From the NCBI GenBank assembly GCA_913040765.1, contig CAJWIA010000025.1, positions 1-11,246 on the forward strand: DNA of 11,246 nt. Reading direction: 5' to 3'. This document shows positions 1-7,732 of the stretch, one piece after another; the first letter of the stretch is position 1, and the number at the start of each line of letters is the position of its first letter. Source of the DNA: an uncultured Anaerolineales bacterium. Lineage in GTDB: Bacteria > Chloroflexota > Anaerolineae > Anaerolineales > UBA11657. The notes beneath the pieces are model-generated. The model was not told the DNA's origin. It ran no database searches and worked only from the letters and a program-made list of their open reading frames with translations. Both the position numbers and the translations under genes were made by a program.

Positions 1-51
1 GGGAAACTTATCCAACAGAATAATCTCCAGCAGCACAAAGAAGCTCGCTAG
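1..51 (+). CDS. Possible C-terminal end of a rightward gene (partial)
   Basis: The first frame is open from the left edge to a TAG at 49-51 and would encode a polar 16-residue tail (GKLIQQNNLQQHKEAR). That composition suits a protein C-terminus. The position, 13 bp before the stop codon of the leftward acylase, matches the tail-to-tail packing seen elsewhere in the window. A second frame is also open to the TGA at 53-55, and 16 codons cannot establish a gene. No family can be named. Sequence to the left of the window would decide. Confidence 0.25.
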   Translation, partial: GKLIQQNNLQQHKEAR

Positions 52-64
52 TTGATTAGCTGCC

Positions 65-2461
65 TCATTCAGGCTTCAGTATTAACACATCTCCACTAAT
101 ATTAGCGCGCCCAAAACTCATAGGTAAGTATTCCACCGCTTGGTGTCTCTCAATAAGATCGTCGTAATGTTTACTGAGAACATTCCCTGATTGACCAGTA
201 GTGTGCATGAACAAACTATTGCTCCAATCACTCAAATCTACTATTTGTCGATAACTAGGTACGTAAATTTGCTTATATGGATCTGAGAACTTGTACGGAC
301 CAACATTAACAGTATAGGGTCCACCGCCATTTGCTATTTCTCGTTGAAACAACATGCGTAACGCTGCAACTTCACTGAATGGATTGTGAGCATAAATAGT
401 CTCATGTAATTCGCCCCATTTCCATTTATCTACATTCCTGCCCGTCGACAACAAAGGAATGTTACCTTTAAAGAAATCCTCTAAAAATTCGGTAGCACGA
501 TCCAAGGCAATGGTGGCAGCATCTAAGCAGTTTTCGTTAGGTACAGTAAGAACATCATCACACCATGGATTGTCCGGATCTTCCAAAATATTCACTAGAA
601 AAGATGCATGTTTCCGATCAGCAAACTGTTCATATATGTTACCTCGCAATTCATCCTCGAATATGACCATACCCAATTGATGAAACCATGTAGCATATAT
701 TGTTGCAGCTACACTATCTGCACCCATCTCAGCATCCCAAGTAATAACATGATCAAGAGCAGGTTGCGCAAGTTCTGATTTAGACTCTGAGGGTTCAACG
801 GCTTGCAAGTAAGGAAGCAATTCTATCGCTTGCCTACTTGTCTGATCGGCCTGTATAGAAATCATATCTTCAATCGAGATCTTGCTGCCTCCGTCGGTGA
901 ATTGGAGAATTAACTCTTCAATACGATCCGCTCTGTATCGGGGAGCCCAGTTGCTCGAAATAAAAAACGGATAACTATCTGAAACGACCTTATTATTGGC
1001 GGTAACTATATATCCACTCTCAGGATTATAAACCTGAGGTAATTGTTCGAACGGTATCCATCCTTCCCATTCGTATTCACTATTCCACCCCGGAACTGGA
1101 ACAGTTCCATCGCCTTTTGATCTCACAGGTATACGACCAGGACCAATATAACCTATGTTTCCTTTCTGATCTGCAAAGACCATGTTTTGACTAGGAGCTA
1201 CATAATACTGCAAAGCATCAGTAAATTCATCCCAATCAGAAGCATAAGCCATTCTTACAAACGCGTCTGCGGTGGTGTCACCTGGATCCAGCGCGGTCCA
1301 ACGCATTGCAAGCGGAGACCCTGCATTGTCTGACACATCACTAATTAGGGGGCCATGACGAGTACTTCTAGCAGCATATGCAATAGGTTCGTCTTCATCA
1401 TCCTTAACGACAATCTCCTCTAACACTATAGTCATGTCGTCCCACTCCTGGTCAACCTTATATTGGTTTGGATTACTAGGGTTTATTCTCTCGATATACA
1501 AATCTTGTACATCTGGACCAAGATTTGTAAGGCCCCATGCTATGTGCTCATTATGACCAATAGGAACTATTGGCATTCCCAACAAAGTTGCACCCGTAAC
1601 GTGTAATAGGTTTCCCTGCAACTCGACTAAATACCAAATAGAAGGAATCTGAGCACCCAGGTGAGGATCATTTGCAAGCAAAGGCAAACCACTTTCGGTC
1701 AGCTCACCAGATACTACCCAGCTGTTGCTACCAACATCTTTGTCACCCATTCGAAACAGCTGCTGCATAGTTGAATCAACGCCCAATAATGTTTCAGCTA
1801 AATCACCAGAAATAATAGTTGTTGCTTCTGATGGGTATCCAGGCACAAGTTCGTTTGCACGGTCTTTACCAACAGCAGACTGTAATAGTGCCCGTAGAAG
1901 TTCGTCTTCCCAATTGCCACCCAAATCCCACATCATCATTTTTGACCATACCAACGAATCGTATACCGTCCAGGGTTCAGGAGTAAAACCCAACACCAAA
2001 TACTCAGGTGGTAGAGTATGCCCCTCATCAATCCACACATTTACACCAGAAACATAAGATTCCAAAGCAGCCTTCGTATCAACAGTGAGAAAATCCCAGG
2101 TTTGCACAGCGGCACGATAGGTGCCTAATGTCCTTAAAAACTTATCAATATCTAATGTGGTTTCTCCTAGAACTTCGCTTAGACGACCTGATCCAATGCG
2201 TCGATTCATCTCTAACTGCCATAAGCGATCCTGTGCATGCACATATCCCAAAGCAAAATATGCATCAGCATCAGTGGAAGCAAATATATGCGGGACACCA
2301 TCAGTATCTCGTACAATCTCTATTTGCCCATCAAGTCCTGACAATACTACGGTGCCTTCTGTTTTTGGAAGACTACTGCGTAAATAGAAGTAACTTGCTC
2401 CAACCAGCAATATAATCAAGCTTATTGTTATGCCTAAACGGTTTGTTGCTATATTTTTCAT
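65..2461 (-). CDS. Penicillin acylase family protein (Ntn hydrolase, membrane-anchored)
   Basis: A 798-residue member of the penicillin amidase (peptidase S45) family. These Ntn hydrolases cleave amide bonds of acylated compounds such as beta-lactams or N-acyl homoserine lactones, and are made as precursors that self-cleave into alpha and beta chains. A hydrophobic segment at about residues 9-27, after a short basic start, is a signal peptide or membrane anchor, so the enzyme should act outside the cytoplasm. The motif G-SNSW (Ser at residue 245) matches the family's SNMW at the beta-chain N-terminus; that Ser is both cleavage point and nucleophile. Further family marks are ANDPHL just after it, GNIGY with G-P-R downstream, and TANN, the likely oxyanion-hole Asn region. 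Length is normal for a precursor. The frame also opens from a TTG at 2470, but ATG 2461 is preferred: AGGG lies 9 nt upstream and a promoter lies just beyond. The natural substrate cannot be told from sequence. Confidence 0.93.
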   Translation of the reverse strand: MKNIATNRLGITISLIILLVGASYFYLRSSLPKTEGTVVLSGLDGQIEIVRDTDGVPHIFASTDADAYFALGYVHAQDRLWQLEMNRRIGSGRLSEVLGETTLDIDKFLRTLGTYRAAVQTWDFLTVDTKAALESYVSGVNVWIDEGHTLPPEYLVLGFTPEPWTVYDSLVWSKMMMWDLGGNWEDELLRALLQSAVGKDRANELVPGYPSEATTIISGDLAETLLGVDSTMQQLFRMGDKDVGSNSWVVSGELTESGLPLLANDPHLGAQIPSIWYLVELQGNLLHVTGATLLGMPIVPIGHNEHIAWGLTNLGPDVQDLYIERINPSNPNQYKVDQEWDDMTIVLEEIVVKDDEDEPIAYAARSTRHGPLISDVSDNAGSPLAMRWTALDPGDTTADAFVRMAYASDWDEFTDALQYYVAPSQNMVFADQKGNIGYIGPGRIPVRSKGDGTVPVPGWNSEYEWEGWIPFEQLPQVYNPESGYIVTANNKVVSDSYPFFISSNWAPRYRADRIEELILQFTDGGSKISIEDMISIQADQTSRQAIELLPYLQAVEPSESKSELAQPALDHVITWDAEMGADSVAATIYATWFHQLGMVIFEDELRGNIYEQFADRKHASFLVNILEDPDNPWCDDVLTVPNENCLDAATIALDRATEFLEDFFKGNIPLLSTGRNVDKWKWGELHETIYAHNPFSEVAALRMLFQREIANGGGPYTVNVGPYKFSDPYKQIYVPSYRQIVDLSDWSNSLFMHTTGQSGNVLSKHYDDLIERHQAVEYLPMSFGRANISGDVLILKPE

Positions 2462-2485
2462 ATCTTTCAACCCTAATGTAGGTGC

Positions 2486-2514
2486 AGTATAAAGCTCACT
2501 ATCATCATAGTCAA
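2486..2514 (-). promoter_or_regulatory. Sigma-70-type promoter for the penicillin acylase gene
   Basis: Read on the minus strand, a -35 box TTGACT (2509-2514) and a -10 box TATACT (2486-2491) are separated by 17 bp. Each differs from consensus at one position. The predicted start, near 2479, leaves a leader of about 18 nt before ATG 2461. The -35 box lies 24 bp from the -35 of the divergent pheST promoter. Confidence 0.7.
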
Positions 2515-2538
2515 ATCAGTATTGCAGTCACTGATAGC

Positions 2539-2566
2539 TTGACAATTAGCATCAATTTGAGATAAT
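2539..2566 (+). promoter_or_regulatory. Promoter of the pheST T-box transcript (extended -10)
   Basis: A perfect TTGACA (2539-2544) is followed after 16 bp by GATAAT (2561-2566). A TG one base before the -10 hexamer (2558-2559) makes it an extended -10 element. The expected start near 2573 places stem I of the T-box (from 2587) within the first 15 nt of RNA, as is usual for these leaders. Confidence 0.75.
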
Positions 2567-2586
2567 CGCCATACAACATAATATGT

Positions 2587-2871
2587 GGCTAAGACGGAGC
2601 CAAGTACGCCAGACGACTATTGACTGACAAAACCATAGTCTTAATAAGACAGAAATGTTCTGGCGGAATTTCACTCTCGAGCCGCACTGGGGAACACTAT
2701 GTAATTAAGATGCAACATGGCAATTATCCGGTGCCGCGTCCCACGCGTTAGCAGGGGAGAAAATCCGACAATCGGTAAATCAAGTGAGTCTTGGCAAAAA
2801 AGACTAAACAGGGTGGTACCGCGGGACTAATTTAGCCCCGTCCCTTTTTCTGGGGCGGGTTTTCTATTTTT
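2587..2871 (+). ncRNA. T-box riboswitch, tRNA-Phe specific (UUC specifier)
   Basis: This leader reads the charging state of tRNA-Phe and decides between termination and pheST transcription. Stem I base: GGCT 2587-2590 pairs with AGCC 2680-2683, then a kink-turn-like purine-rich step, then GAG 2597-2599 with CTC 2674-2676. The specifier loop has AGTA (2603-2606) on the 5' side and GAA (2666-2668) on the 3' side, followed by TTC (2670-2672) and a purine. Above it CGCCAGA 2607-2613 pairs perfectly with TCTGGCG 2659-2665, and the distal part holds hairpin GACTAT/ATAGTC (2615-2620/2635-2640). Hairpins at 2735-2747 and 2765-2775 lie in the stem II region, with CGTTA (2746-2750) resembling the conserved F-box. 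Stem III is AGTCTT/AAGACT (2787-2792/2800-2805). The T-box AGGGTGGTACCGCGGG (2810-2825) forms the antiterminator with 2837-2845. Its TGGT can pair with ACCA, the discriminator and CCA end of tRNA-Phe. Confidence 0.93.
2837..2871 (+). terminator. T-box-controlled intrinsic terminator before pheS
   Basis: CCCGTCCC (2837-2844) pairs with GGGGCGGG (2852-2859) in an 8-bp stem with one G-U pair and a 7-nt U-rich loop. TTTT and a further T-rich run follow. The 5' arm is the same segment the antiterminator needs: AGGG 2810-2813 with CCCT 2842-2845, and GCGGG 2821-2825 with CCCGT 2837-2841. The two folds are therefore mutually exclusive. Confidence 0.9.
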
Positions 2872-2896
2872 GGTCCTTATAGCTATATAATGTTGT

Positions 2897-2901
2897 GGAG
2901 G
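2897..2901 (+). promoter_or_regulatory. pheS ribosome binding site
   Basis: GGAGG lies 5 nt before ATG 2907. It overlaps the alternative in-frame GTG at 2895, which would have no Shine-Dalgarno of its own, so it decides the pheS start in favour of the ATG. Confidence 0.8.
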
Positions 2902-2906
2902 TATAT

Positions 2907-3932
2907 ATGCTTGAATCATTAGATACTATTAAAACCATAGCTTTGTCTGAACTACAAAAAACAAGCGATATGAAAACATTGCGCCTGTGGTATTCGACAC
3001 ACCTAAGTAAAAGCAGCCAATTAATTAAGTCATTGAGAAACCTCAGTAACGTGGCAGCCAAAGATAGACCTACTATCGGCAAGCATGCTAATGACATCCG
3101 TAAAATTCTTGAGCAAGCATACGAAGACCGTACCAGTTACTTGAACAAATCTGTTGAATCGCCTGGCCACAAACACATAGCATTGGACGTCACCTTACCA
3201 GGAAGGTCTTTGAATCGCGGTCGCCTGCATATAGCTACTCAAACATTACGTAGAATTTACACTATATGGGCTGATATGGGTTTTCAAATCTACCGTTCCA
3301 GAGAGATAGAAACCGACGAACTCAACTTCGAGCTTTTGAATATACCTCTCCATCATCCTGCCCGCGACATGTGGGACACTTTTCACACAAATAGTCCTGG
3401 GGTTATATTACGCACACATACCTCTCCCGGTCAGATACACGCGATGCAAGCCAACGCCCCCGATCCTATCAGAGTCATACTGCCAGGAATGTGTTACCGA
3501 TACGAACAAATAACAGCGCGGTCTGAAATCCAATTTAACCAAGTAGAGGGTCTAGCAATCGGCACAAACATACGTTTCACGGATCTCAAAGGTACCCTCT
3601 CTGATTTCGCGCGACGCATGTTTGGAACATCAACGCGCACACGCTTTCGAGCATCACATTTCCCATTCACTGAACCAAGCGCCGAAATGGATATTGAATG
3701 TTTTTTGTGTTCTGGAGAAGGATGTAGAGTTTGCAAGAAAACTGGATGGCTAGAAATTCTGGGGTGCGGAATGGTACACCCCGCAGTCCTAACCAATGGA
3801 GGCTACGAACCTAAGAAATACACAGGGTTTGCCTTTGGGATGGGACCAGAACGCATCGCCATGCTCAAATACGGCATAGATGATATTCGTCATTTTTGGG
3901 GAAATGATTTGCGATTTCTAGAACAGTTTTAG
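2907..3932 (+). CDS. pheS: Phenylalanine--tRNA ligase alpha subunit
   Basis: Catalytic alpha subunit (341 aa) of the heterotetrameric class II phenylalanyl-tRNA synthetase, which attaches phenylalanine to tRNA-Phe in the cytoplasm. Residues 1-85 form the helical N-terminal region that makes the tRNA-binding coiled coil in this family. The class II core follows: HPARDMWDTF (150-159), RTHTSPGQIHAM (169-180), motif 2 with YRYE...FNQVEG (197-215) and motif 3 GFAFGMGPERIAMLKYG (307-323), ending in the typical DDIRHFWGNDLRFL. Four cysteines at 265, 268, 273 and 276 form the CxxC-x4-CxxC cluster found in many bacterial PheS proteins. Motif 2 reads ITARSEIQF where many homologues have a DATH-type sequence, a lineage variant rather than damage. 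The length is normal. The gene lies directly behind the tRNA-Phe T-box and 93 bp before pheT, so its expression should rise when phenylalanine charging falls. Confidence 0.98.
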   Translation: MLESLDTIKTIALSELQKTSDMKTLRLWYSTHLSKSSQLIKSLRNLSNVAAKDRPTIGKHANDIRKILEQAYEDRTSYLNKSVESPGHKHIALDVTLPGRSLNRGRLHIATQTLRRIYTIWADMGFQIYRSREIETDELNFELLNIPLHHPARDMWDTFHTNSPGVILRTHTSPGQIHAMQANAPDPIRVILPGMCYRYEQITARSEIQFNQVEGLAIGTNIRFTDLKGTLSDFARRMFGTSTRTRFRASHFPFTEPSAEMDIECFLCSGEGCRVCKKTGWLEILGCGMVHPAVLTNGGYEPKKYTGFAFGMGPERIAMLKYGIDDIRHFWGNDLRFLEQF

Positions 3933-4025
3933 ATTCATATGATTACATTTACAAAAATCACTAGGTTGTAAAACTATGTACACACTAATTTCTTTGCTTA
4001 CTAAATACAGTAAGGATATCAAAAC

Positions 4026-6575
4026 ATGAAAGTCCCCTTAAGTTGGCTCAAAGACTATATTGAAATAGATCTTGACCCTCATGAGATTGCCCGCCTCCTG
4101 ACATTTGCAGGATTAGAGGTCGAATCAATAAACTTTATAGGCCTACCACAATCAAATCAACGTCAAAACCAAACAAGCATATACGGGCTTGAGTGGGATC
4201 GTAACGACATTATCGTGGCTGACATAACTAAGGTTGAACACCATCCAAACGCGGATAGGTTAGTGTTAGCTCAACTATACGACGGCGAACAGACACATAC
4301 TGTACTTACAGGAGCTCCCAATCTTTTTCAATATAAAGATCAAGGTAAATTACCCCAACCACTAAAAGTGGCTTACGCACGCGAAGGTGCTCATCTATAT
4401 GATGGACATAATTCTGGCCAGGAATTGATCAGAATAAAGCGAAAAAAAATTAGAGGAATAGAATCGTATTCGATGGCATGCTCCGAAAAGGAGCTTGGTA
4501 TATCTGATGAACATGAAGGAATTATCGTTTTCGATTCTGAAGCCCCAATAGCTGGCACACCGCTAGTTGACTACATTGGGGACGCTGTATTCGATATTGC
4601 AATTACACCCAACATGGCCCGCAACCTAAATGTGGTAGGTATTGCTAGAGAGCTAGGAGCTCTTACAAAAACTCCAATACATCCTCCAAAAACAAACATA
4701 ACAATTGCAAAGTCAATGCAATCAGCGCTTGAAATGCCAAAAATAGAAATTGATGAGTCTGAATTGAACCCACGATTTACTGCAACTTTAATAGAGGATA
4801 TTCAGATCAAACCTTCACCCTACTGGATGCAACTTCGCCTACGAATGTCTGGAATGCGCCCAATTAACAATGTAGTTGATATAACTAACTACGTCATGTT
4901 AGAAATGGGTCAACCACTTCATGCATTTGATTATGATGTGCTTCGTGCCCGCTCAAAAACAAAAGCTCCTGTGATAACTACAAGGCTCCCAAACTCCGGG
5001 GAGAAAATTATGACTTTGGACGGAATACATCGAACTCTCGACAATTTCACTATCTTAGTCGCAGATAATGCCGGTGCTTTATCAATCGGAGGAATTATGG
5101 GTGGCAGTAACTCAGAAGTGTCTGATAACACAAAAAATGTGCTGCTCGAAGCCGCTAGTTGGGATTTAATCAATATACGTCAAACTGTCATATCACAACA
5201 ATTGCAATCATCCCAAGCAGGATACAGATTTAGTCGCGGAGTAAGCCCTGAGATAGCTGCTAGATCCAACTACAGAGCAGCTGAAATGATCCGGTTATTT
5301 GGGAACGGAACAATTGCCCACGCAACCATAGACAAATATCCACGTCATTATGTACCAAACACTGTCAAGCTACGTCTAAGTGAAATACAGCGTAGTTTAG
5401 GTATTGATATACCAGCAGATGAAGTGATCAGTATTCTCTTAGCATTAGATTTCTCAGTCGAGAAACAGCAAAACGTTTTACATGTCACAGCTCCTGACCA
5501 TCGATTAGATATCGGCGTAGATGAAATAGGCACTGCAGATATAATCGAGGAAGTTGCACGCATTTGGGGGTTTGAAAACATCCCTGAGACACAAATATCT
5601 GATTTGATGCCAAGACAGAAAAACAACACATTACTTGAAAAAGAAGAGAGGATACGCGACATTCTAGTAAATCTCGGACTACAGGAAGTGATAACATATC
5701 GGATTGCCTCGCCTGAAAACGAACAGCTCTTGCATGATTCAGAGAATGGTCCGTACGTGCATTTAGCAAACCCAATAACACCAGAACGCTCTGTTATGCG
5801 ACGGTCACTTTTATCTAGCGTCCTAGAATGTGCTCGAAACAATTCACGGTTTCAACAACGAATAGCACTGTTCGAAGTCGGTCCAGTATACTTGCCACTG
5901 CTCTCCTCATCAGAAAATCAGTCAAACTTGCCAACTGAATCACAACGATTGTCGGTAGTACTGTCCGGCAAGCGAGTCTCGTTAAGTTGGGCTAACAACC
6001 AGAGTGACTCAATGGATTATTTTGACATAAAAGGAATTATCGACGAATTACTAAGAGCTGCACATATATCGGACTATACTGTTGAGTCCGGTAATCACCC
6101 TTCTTTTCAACCTGGTGCTGTTGCAACGTTAGCTATACACGGATCACAAGCAGGATCTTTTGGTGTTTTACATCCTGATGTAGCATTAAACTATGACTTT
6201 GGTGAACACCCTACCTTGGCAGCTGATTTTGATCTTACAACATTTACAAATGCTATGCCAAATCACTACACTATCAACCCGATACCACGTTTTCCTGCCA
6301 TAATTGAGGATATCGCTTTGATTGTAGACAACCAGATAAATAACGCAGAAGTGGTTAAGTCAATCATAAAGTCTGGTGGGGCCACTCTTACCAATGTGCA
6401 GTTATTTGATATTTTCCGTGGAGAACAAATCGGAACCGACAAAAAAAGTTTAGCCTATCGACTAACATATCAGTCTGAAGTAAAAACCTTGACCGACAAA
6501 GATGCTGCTAAATTACGTACTAAGATAGTGAAAGCTCTGCAAAAAGAATTAGGAGCACAACTTCGCAGCGAGTAA
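4026..6575 (+). CDS. pheT: Phenylalanine--tRNA ligase beta subunit
   Basis: Beta subunit (849 aa) of phenylalanyl-tRNA synthetase. It binds tRNA-Phe and, in this family, hydrolyses mischarged Tyr-tRNA-Phe. Domains in order: N-terminal MKVPLSWLKDYIEI; tRNA-binding OB-fold around residues 60-180, with VEHHPNADRL at 70-79; B3/B4 editing domain about 245-430, with RPINNVVDITNYVMLEMGQP and LHAFDYD; B5 domain about 445-520, including RLDIGVDEIGTADIIEEVARIWG; the catalytic-like core about 535-745; and a C-terminal ferredoxin-like anticodon-binding (FDX-ACB) domain starting at RFPAIIEDIAL (755). It is a little longer than the roughly 800 residues typical of bacteria, with no obvious foreign insertion. 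AAGGA lies 9 nt before the ATG. No promoter or terminator is convincing in the 93-bp gap after pheS, so it should be co-transcribed under the T-box. Its TAA is 4 bp from the stop of the convergent metalloenzyme gene. Confidence 0.98.
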   Translation: MKVPLSWLKDYIEIDLDPHEIARLLTFAGLEVESINFIGLPQSNQRQNQTSIYGLEWDRNDIIVADITKVEHHPNADRLVLAQLYDGEQTHTVLTGAPNLFQYKDQGKLPQPLKVAYAREGAHLYDGHNSGQELIRIKRKKIRGIESYSMACSEKELGISDEHEGIIVFDSEAPIAGTPLVDYIGDAVFDIAITPNMARNLNVVGIARELGALTKTPIHPPKTNITIAKSMQSALEMPKIEIDESELNPRFTATLIEDIQIKPSPYWMQLRLRMSGMRPINNVVDITNYVMLEMGQPLHAFDYDVLRARSKTKAPVITTRLPNSGEKIMTLDGIHRTLDNFTILVADNAGALSIGGIMGGSNSEVSDNTKNVLLEAASWDLINIRQTVISQQLQSSQAGYRFSRGVSPEIAARSNYRAAEMIRLFGNGTIAHATIDKYPRHYVPNTVKLRLSEIQRSLGIDIPADEVISILLALDFSVEKQQNVLHVTAPDHRLDIGVDEIGTADIIEEVARIWGFENIPETQISDLMPRQKNNTLLEKEERIRDILVNLGLQEVITYRIASPENEQLLHDSENGPYVHLANPITPERSVMRRSLLSSVLECARNNSRFQQRIALFEVGPVYLPLLSSSENQSNLPTESQRLSVVLSGKRVSLSWANNQSDSMDYFDIKGIIDELLRAAHISDYTVESGNHPSFQPGAVATLAIHGSQAGSFGVLHPDVALNYDFGEHPTLAADFDLTTFTNAMPNHYTINPIPRFPAIIEDIALIVDNQINNAEVVKSIIKSGGATLTNVQLFDIFRGEQIGTDKKSLAYRLTYQSEVKTLTDKDAAKLRTKIVKALQKELGAQLRSE

Positions 6576-6579
6576 TTCT

Positions 6580-7491
6580 CTATCCCAAGTACTCTATCAA
6601 AGCCGGAGCTATATCAGTCAAGTCATTGATAGCTGATGCAACACCGCTGTGGCCATCGCCAAACAAAAGTACTGGAACCTTATTGCAAGTATGGCGACGC
6701 GTAGTTTTATCTTCCAGATTGCCATGATCCGAGACTATAACAATCAACCCATCTGTCTCGGACCAAGAAGCTATGATACCCCCTATGACTGCATCAAGAC
6801 GCTCAATCGTATCGATAGCCACATTCATAGATCCACGATGTCCAACAATATCGGTCTGCCAGTAGTCAAACAAAAACAAATCAGTCTCCTGAGCTAGCAA
6901 AGCCAAACGCTTACCAGCCTCGTGCAATGATAATATGGGTATATCTTCGAAACCAAGATAAGATCGCCATCCCTCTCCGGTAAAGTCTGAAGCCAAAGCC
7001 TGACCTGCACGCAAATCTTCTATGGTGAAAAACCTAGCTCCTGTAGTTTGAAATGCAAACTGAATCGATGATGGCAACCGTCGGCCAGATTGTAAATGCT
7101 TAAAAAAAGATGGGGGATAAGCATTAGCTAGCATCACAGAACGGTTACTCCTACTTATCGTTTTAAGGATATTATCTCTCCGCAATAATTCTCTAATTTC
7201 TCCACTAGGTTTTGGGCCCCAGTGTTTACCAATATACGATGGTACATTAATTCCGGCCATGATTGCTGCCTGACCAGTTGCAGACTGAGGTATACCATCC
7301 ACACCCATACAAGCGTCTGTTGGCACAAACGAAGAATAACTATCGGAAAAGGCGATCTGTTCAGAAACTAGTTTATGTCCTGACATTAACATGGTTAGGT
7401 TGGGTGTGTTAGCAGCAACAAACGGATTGGTATCTGGATCGTCCAATCCAAGTCCCACTCCATCAACAAATAAGATTAGTATTCGTCTCAT
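6580..7491 (-). CDS. Metalloenzyme of the alkaline phosphatase / iPGM superfamily, function unknown
   Basis: A 303-aa protein with the metal-binding layout of cofactor-independent phosphoglycerate mutase (Metalloenzyme domain). Near the N-terminus, LFVDGVGLG supplies the first Asp (D10). QSATGQAAIMAG aligns with the SEVGH segment that carries the iPGM nucleophile, which points to S70. D214 and H218 (DIVGH) match the D-x3-H pair, D255-H256 (SDHGNLED) the adjacent Asp-His, and H267 (RRHT) the last ligand. It is far shorter than the roughly 510 residues of true iPGM and lacks room for the inserted transferase domain, so glycolytic mutase activity is doubtful. A phosphatase, phosphodiesterase or phosphomutase on another substrate is more likely. 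No signal peptide is seen. The frame also opens at TTG 7497, but ATG 7491 is more natural; neither has a strong Shine-Dalgarno. It stands alone, divergent from the EF-G-like gene. Confidence 0.85.
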   Translation of the reverse strand: MRRILILFVDGVGLGLDDPDTNPFVAANTPNLTMLMSGHKLVSEQIAFSDSYSSFVPTDACMGVDGIPQSATGQAAIMAGINVPSYIGKHWGPKPSGEIRELLRRDNILKTISRSNRSVMLANAYPPSFFKHLQSGRRLPSSIQFAFQTTGARFFTIEDLRAGQALASDFTGEGWRSYLGFEDIPILSLHEAGKRLALLAQETDLFLFDYWQTDIVGHRGSMNVAIDTIERLDAVIGGIIASWSETDGLIVIVSDHGNLEDKTTRRHTCNKVPVLLFGDGHSGVASAINDLTDIAPALIEYLG

Positions 7492-7526
7492 ATACAAACA
7501 GCCATCGAACCCATTGATAAGATTGT

Positions 7527-7536
7527 GTTGCGCAAC
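7527..7536. repeat. 10-bp perfect palindrome in the divergent intergenic region
   Basis: GTTGCGCAAC reads the same on both strands. It lies 36 bp upstream of the metalloenzyme start, in an otherwise A+T-rich divergent spacer. It could be an operator half-site, but it is short and no second copy was noticed nearby. Confidence 0.3.
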
Positions 7537-7644
7537 TTGTTTTATTTATTAATATAACAACTACACAAAGATAAATGTCTTTTTTTGTTACTCGCAGTAA
7601 GTTGGTGTATATCAATAATACCGTTAGTAAGATTCTAGCACGCT

Positions 7645-7673
7645 TTGACAATGCACCAACCCTCCGTTACAAT
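7645..7673 (+). promoter_or_regulatory. Sigma-70-type promoter for the EF-G-like gene
   Basis: A perfect TTGACA (7645-7650) and TACAAT (7668-7673) stand 17 bp apart. Transcription should begin near 7680, giving a leader of about 75 nt before ATG 7754. Confidence 0.75.
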
Positions 7674-7732
7674 GCCAATCTGTACTCACAAAATGTGTTG
7701 CTCATGATATTTGCTGAGTATCTCTTTCAAGA

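Noticed and set aside
47..60. GCTA/TAGC inverted repeat near the left end as a terminator for flanking genes
   Set aside because: Only 4 bp of stem with no T-run on either side.
2895..2906. GTG start for pheS, 4 codons upstream
   Set aside because: GGAGG at 2897-2901 overlaps it and is ideally placed for ATG 2907.
5348..5842. 164-codon leftward ORF inside pheT
   Set aside because: It is antisense to the conserved B5 and core region of pheT, has a biased Ser/Arg/Cys composition and matches no recognisable family.
7579..7585. Run of seven T as a terminator
   Set aside because: No GC-rich hairpin precedes it, and it lies in a divergent promoter region where no transcript needs to end.
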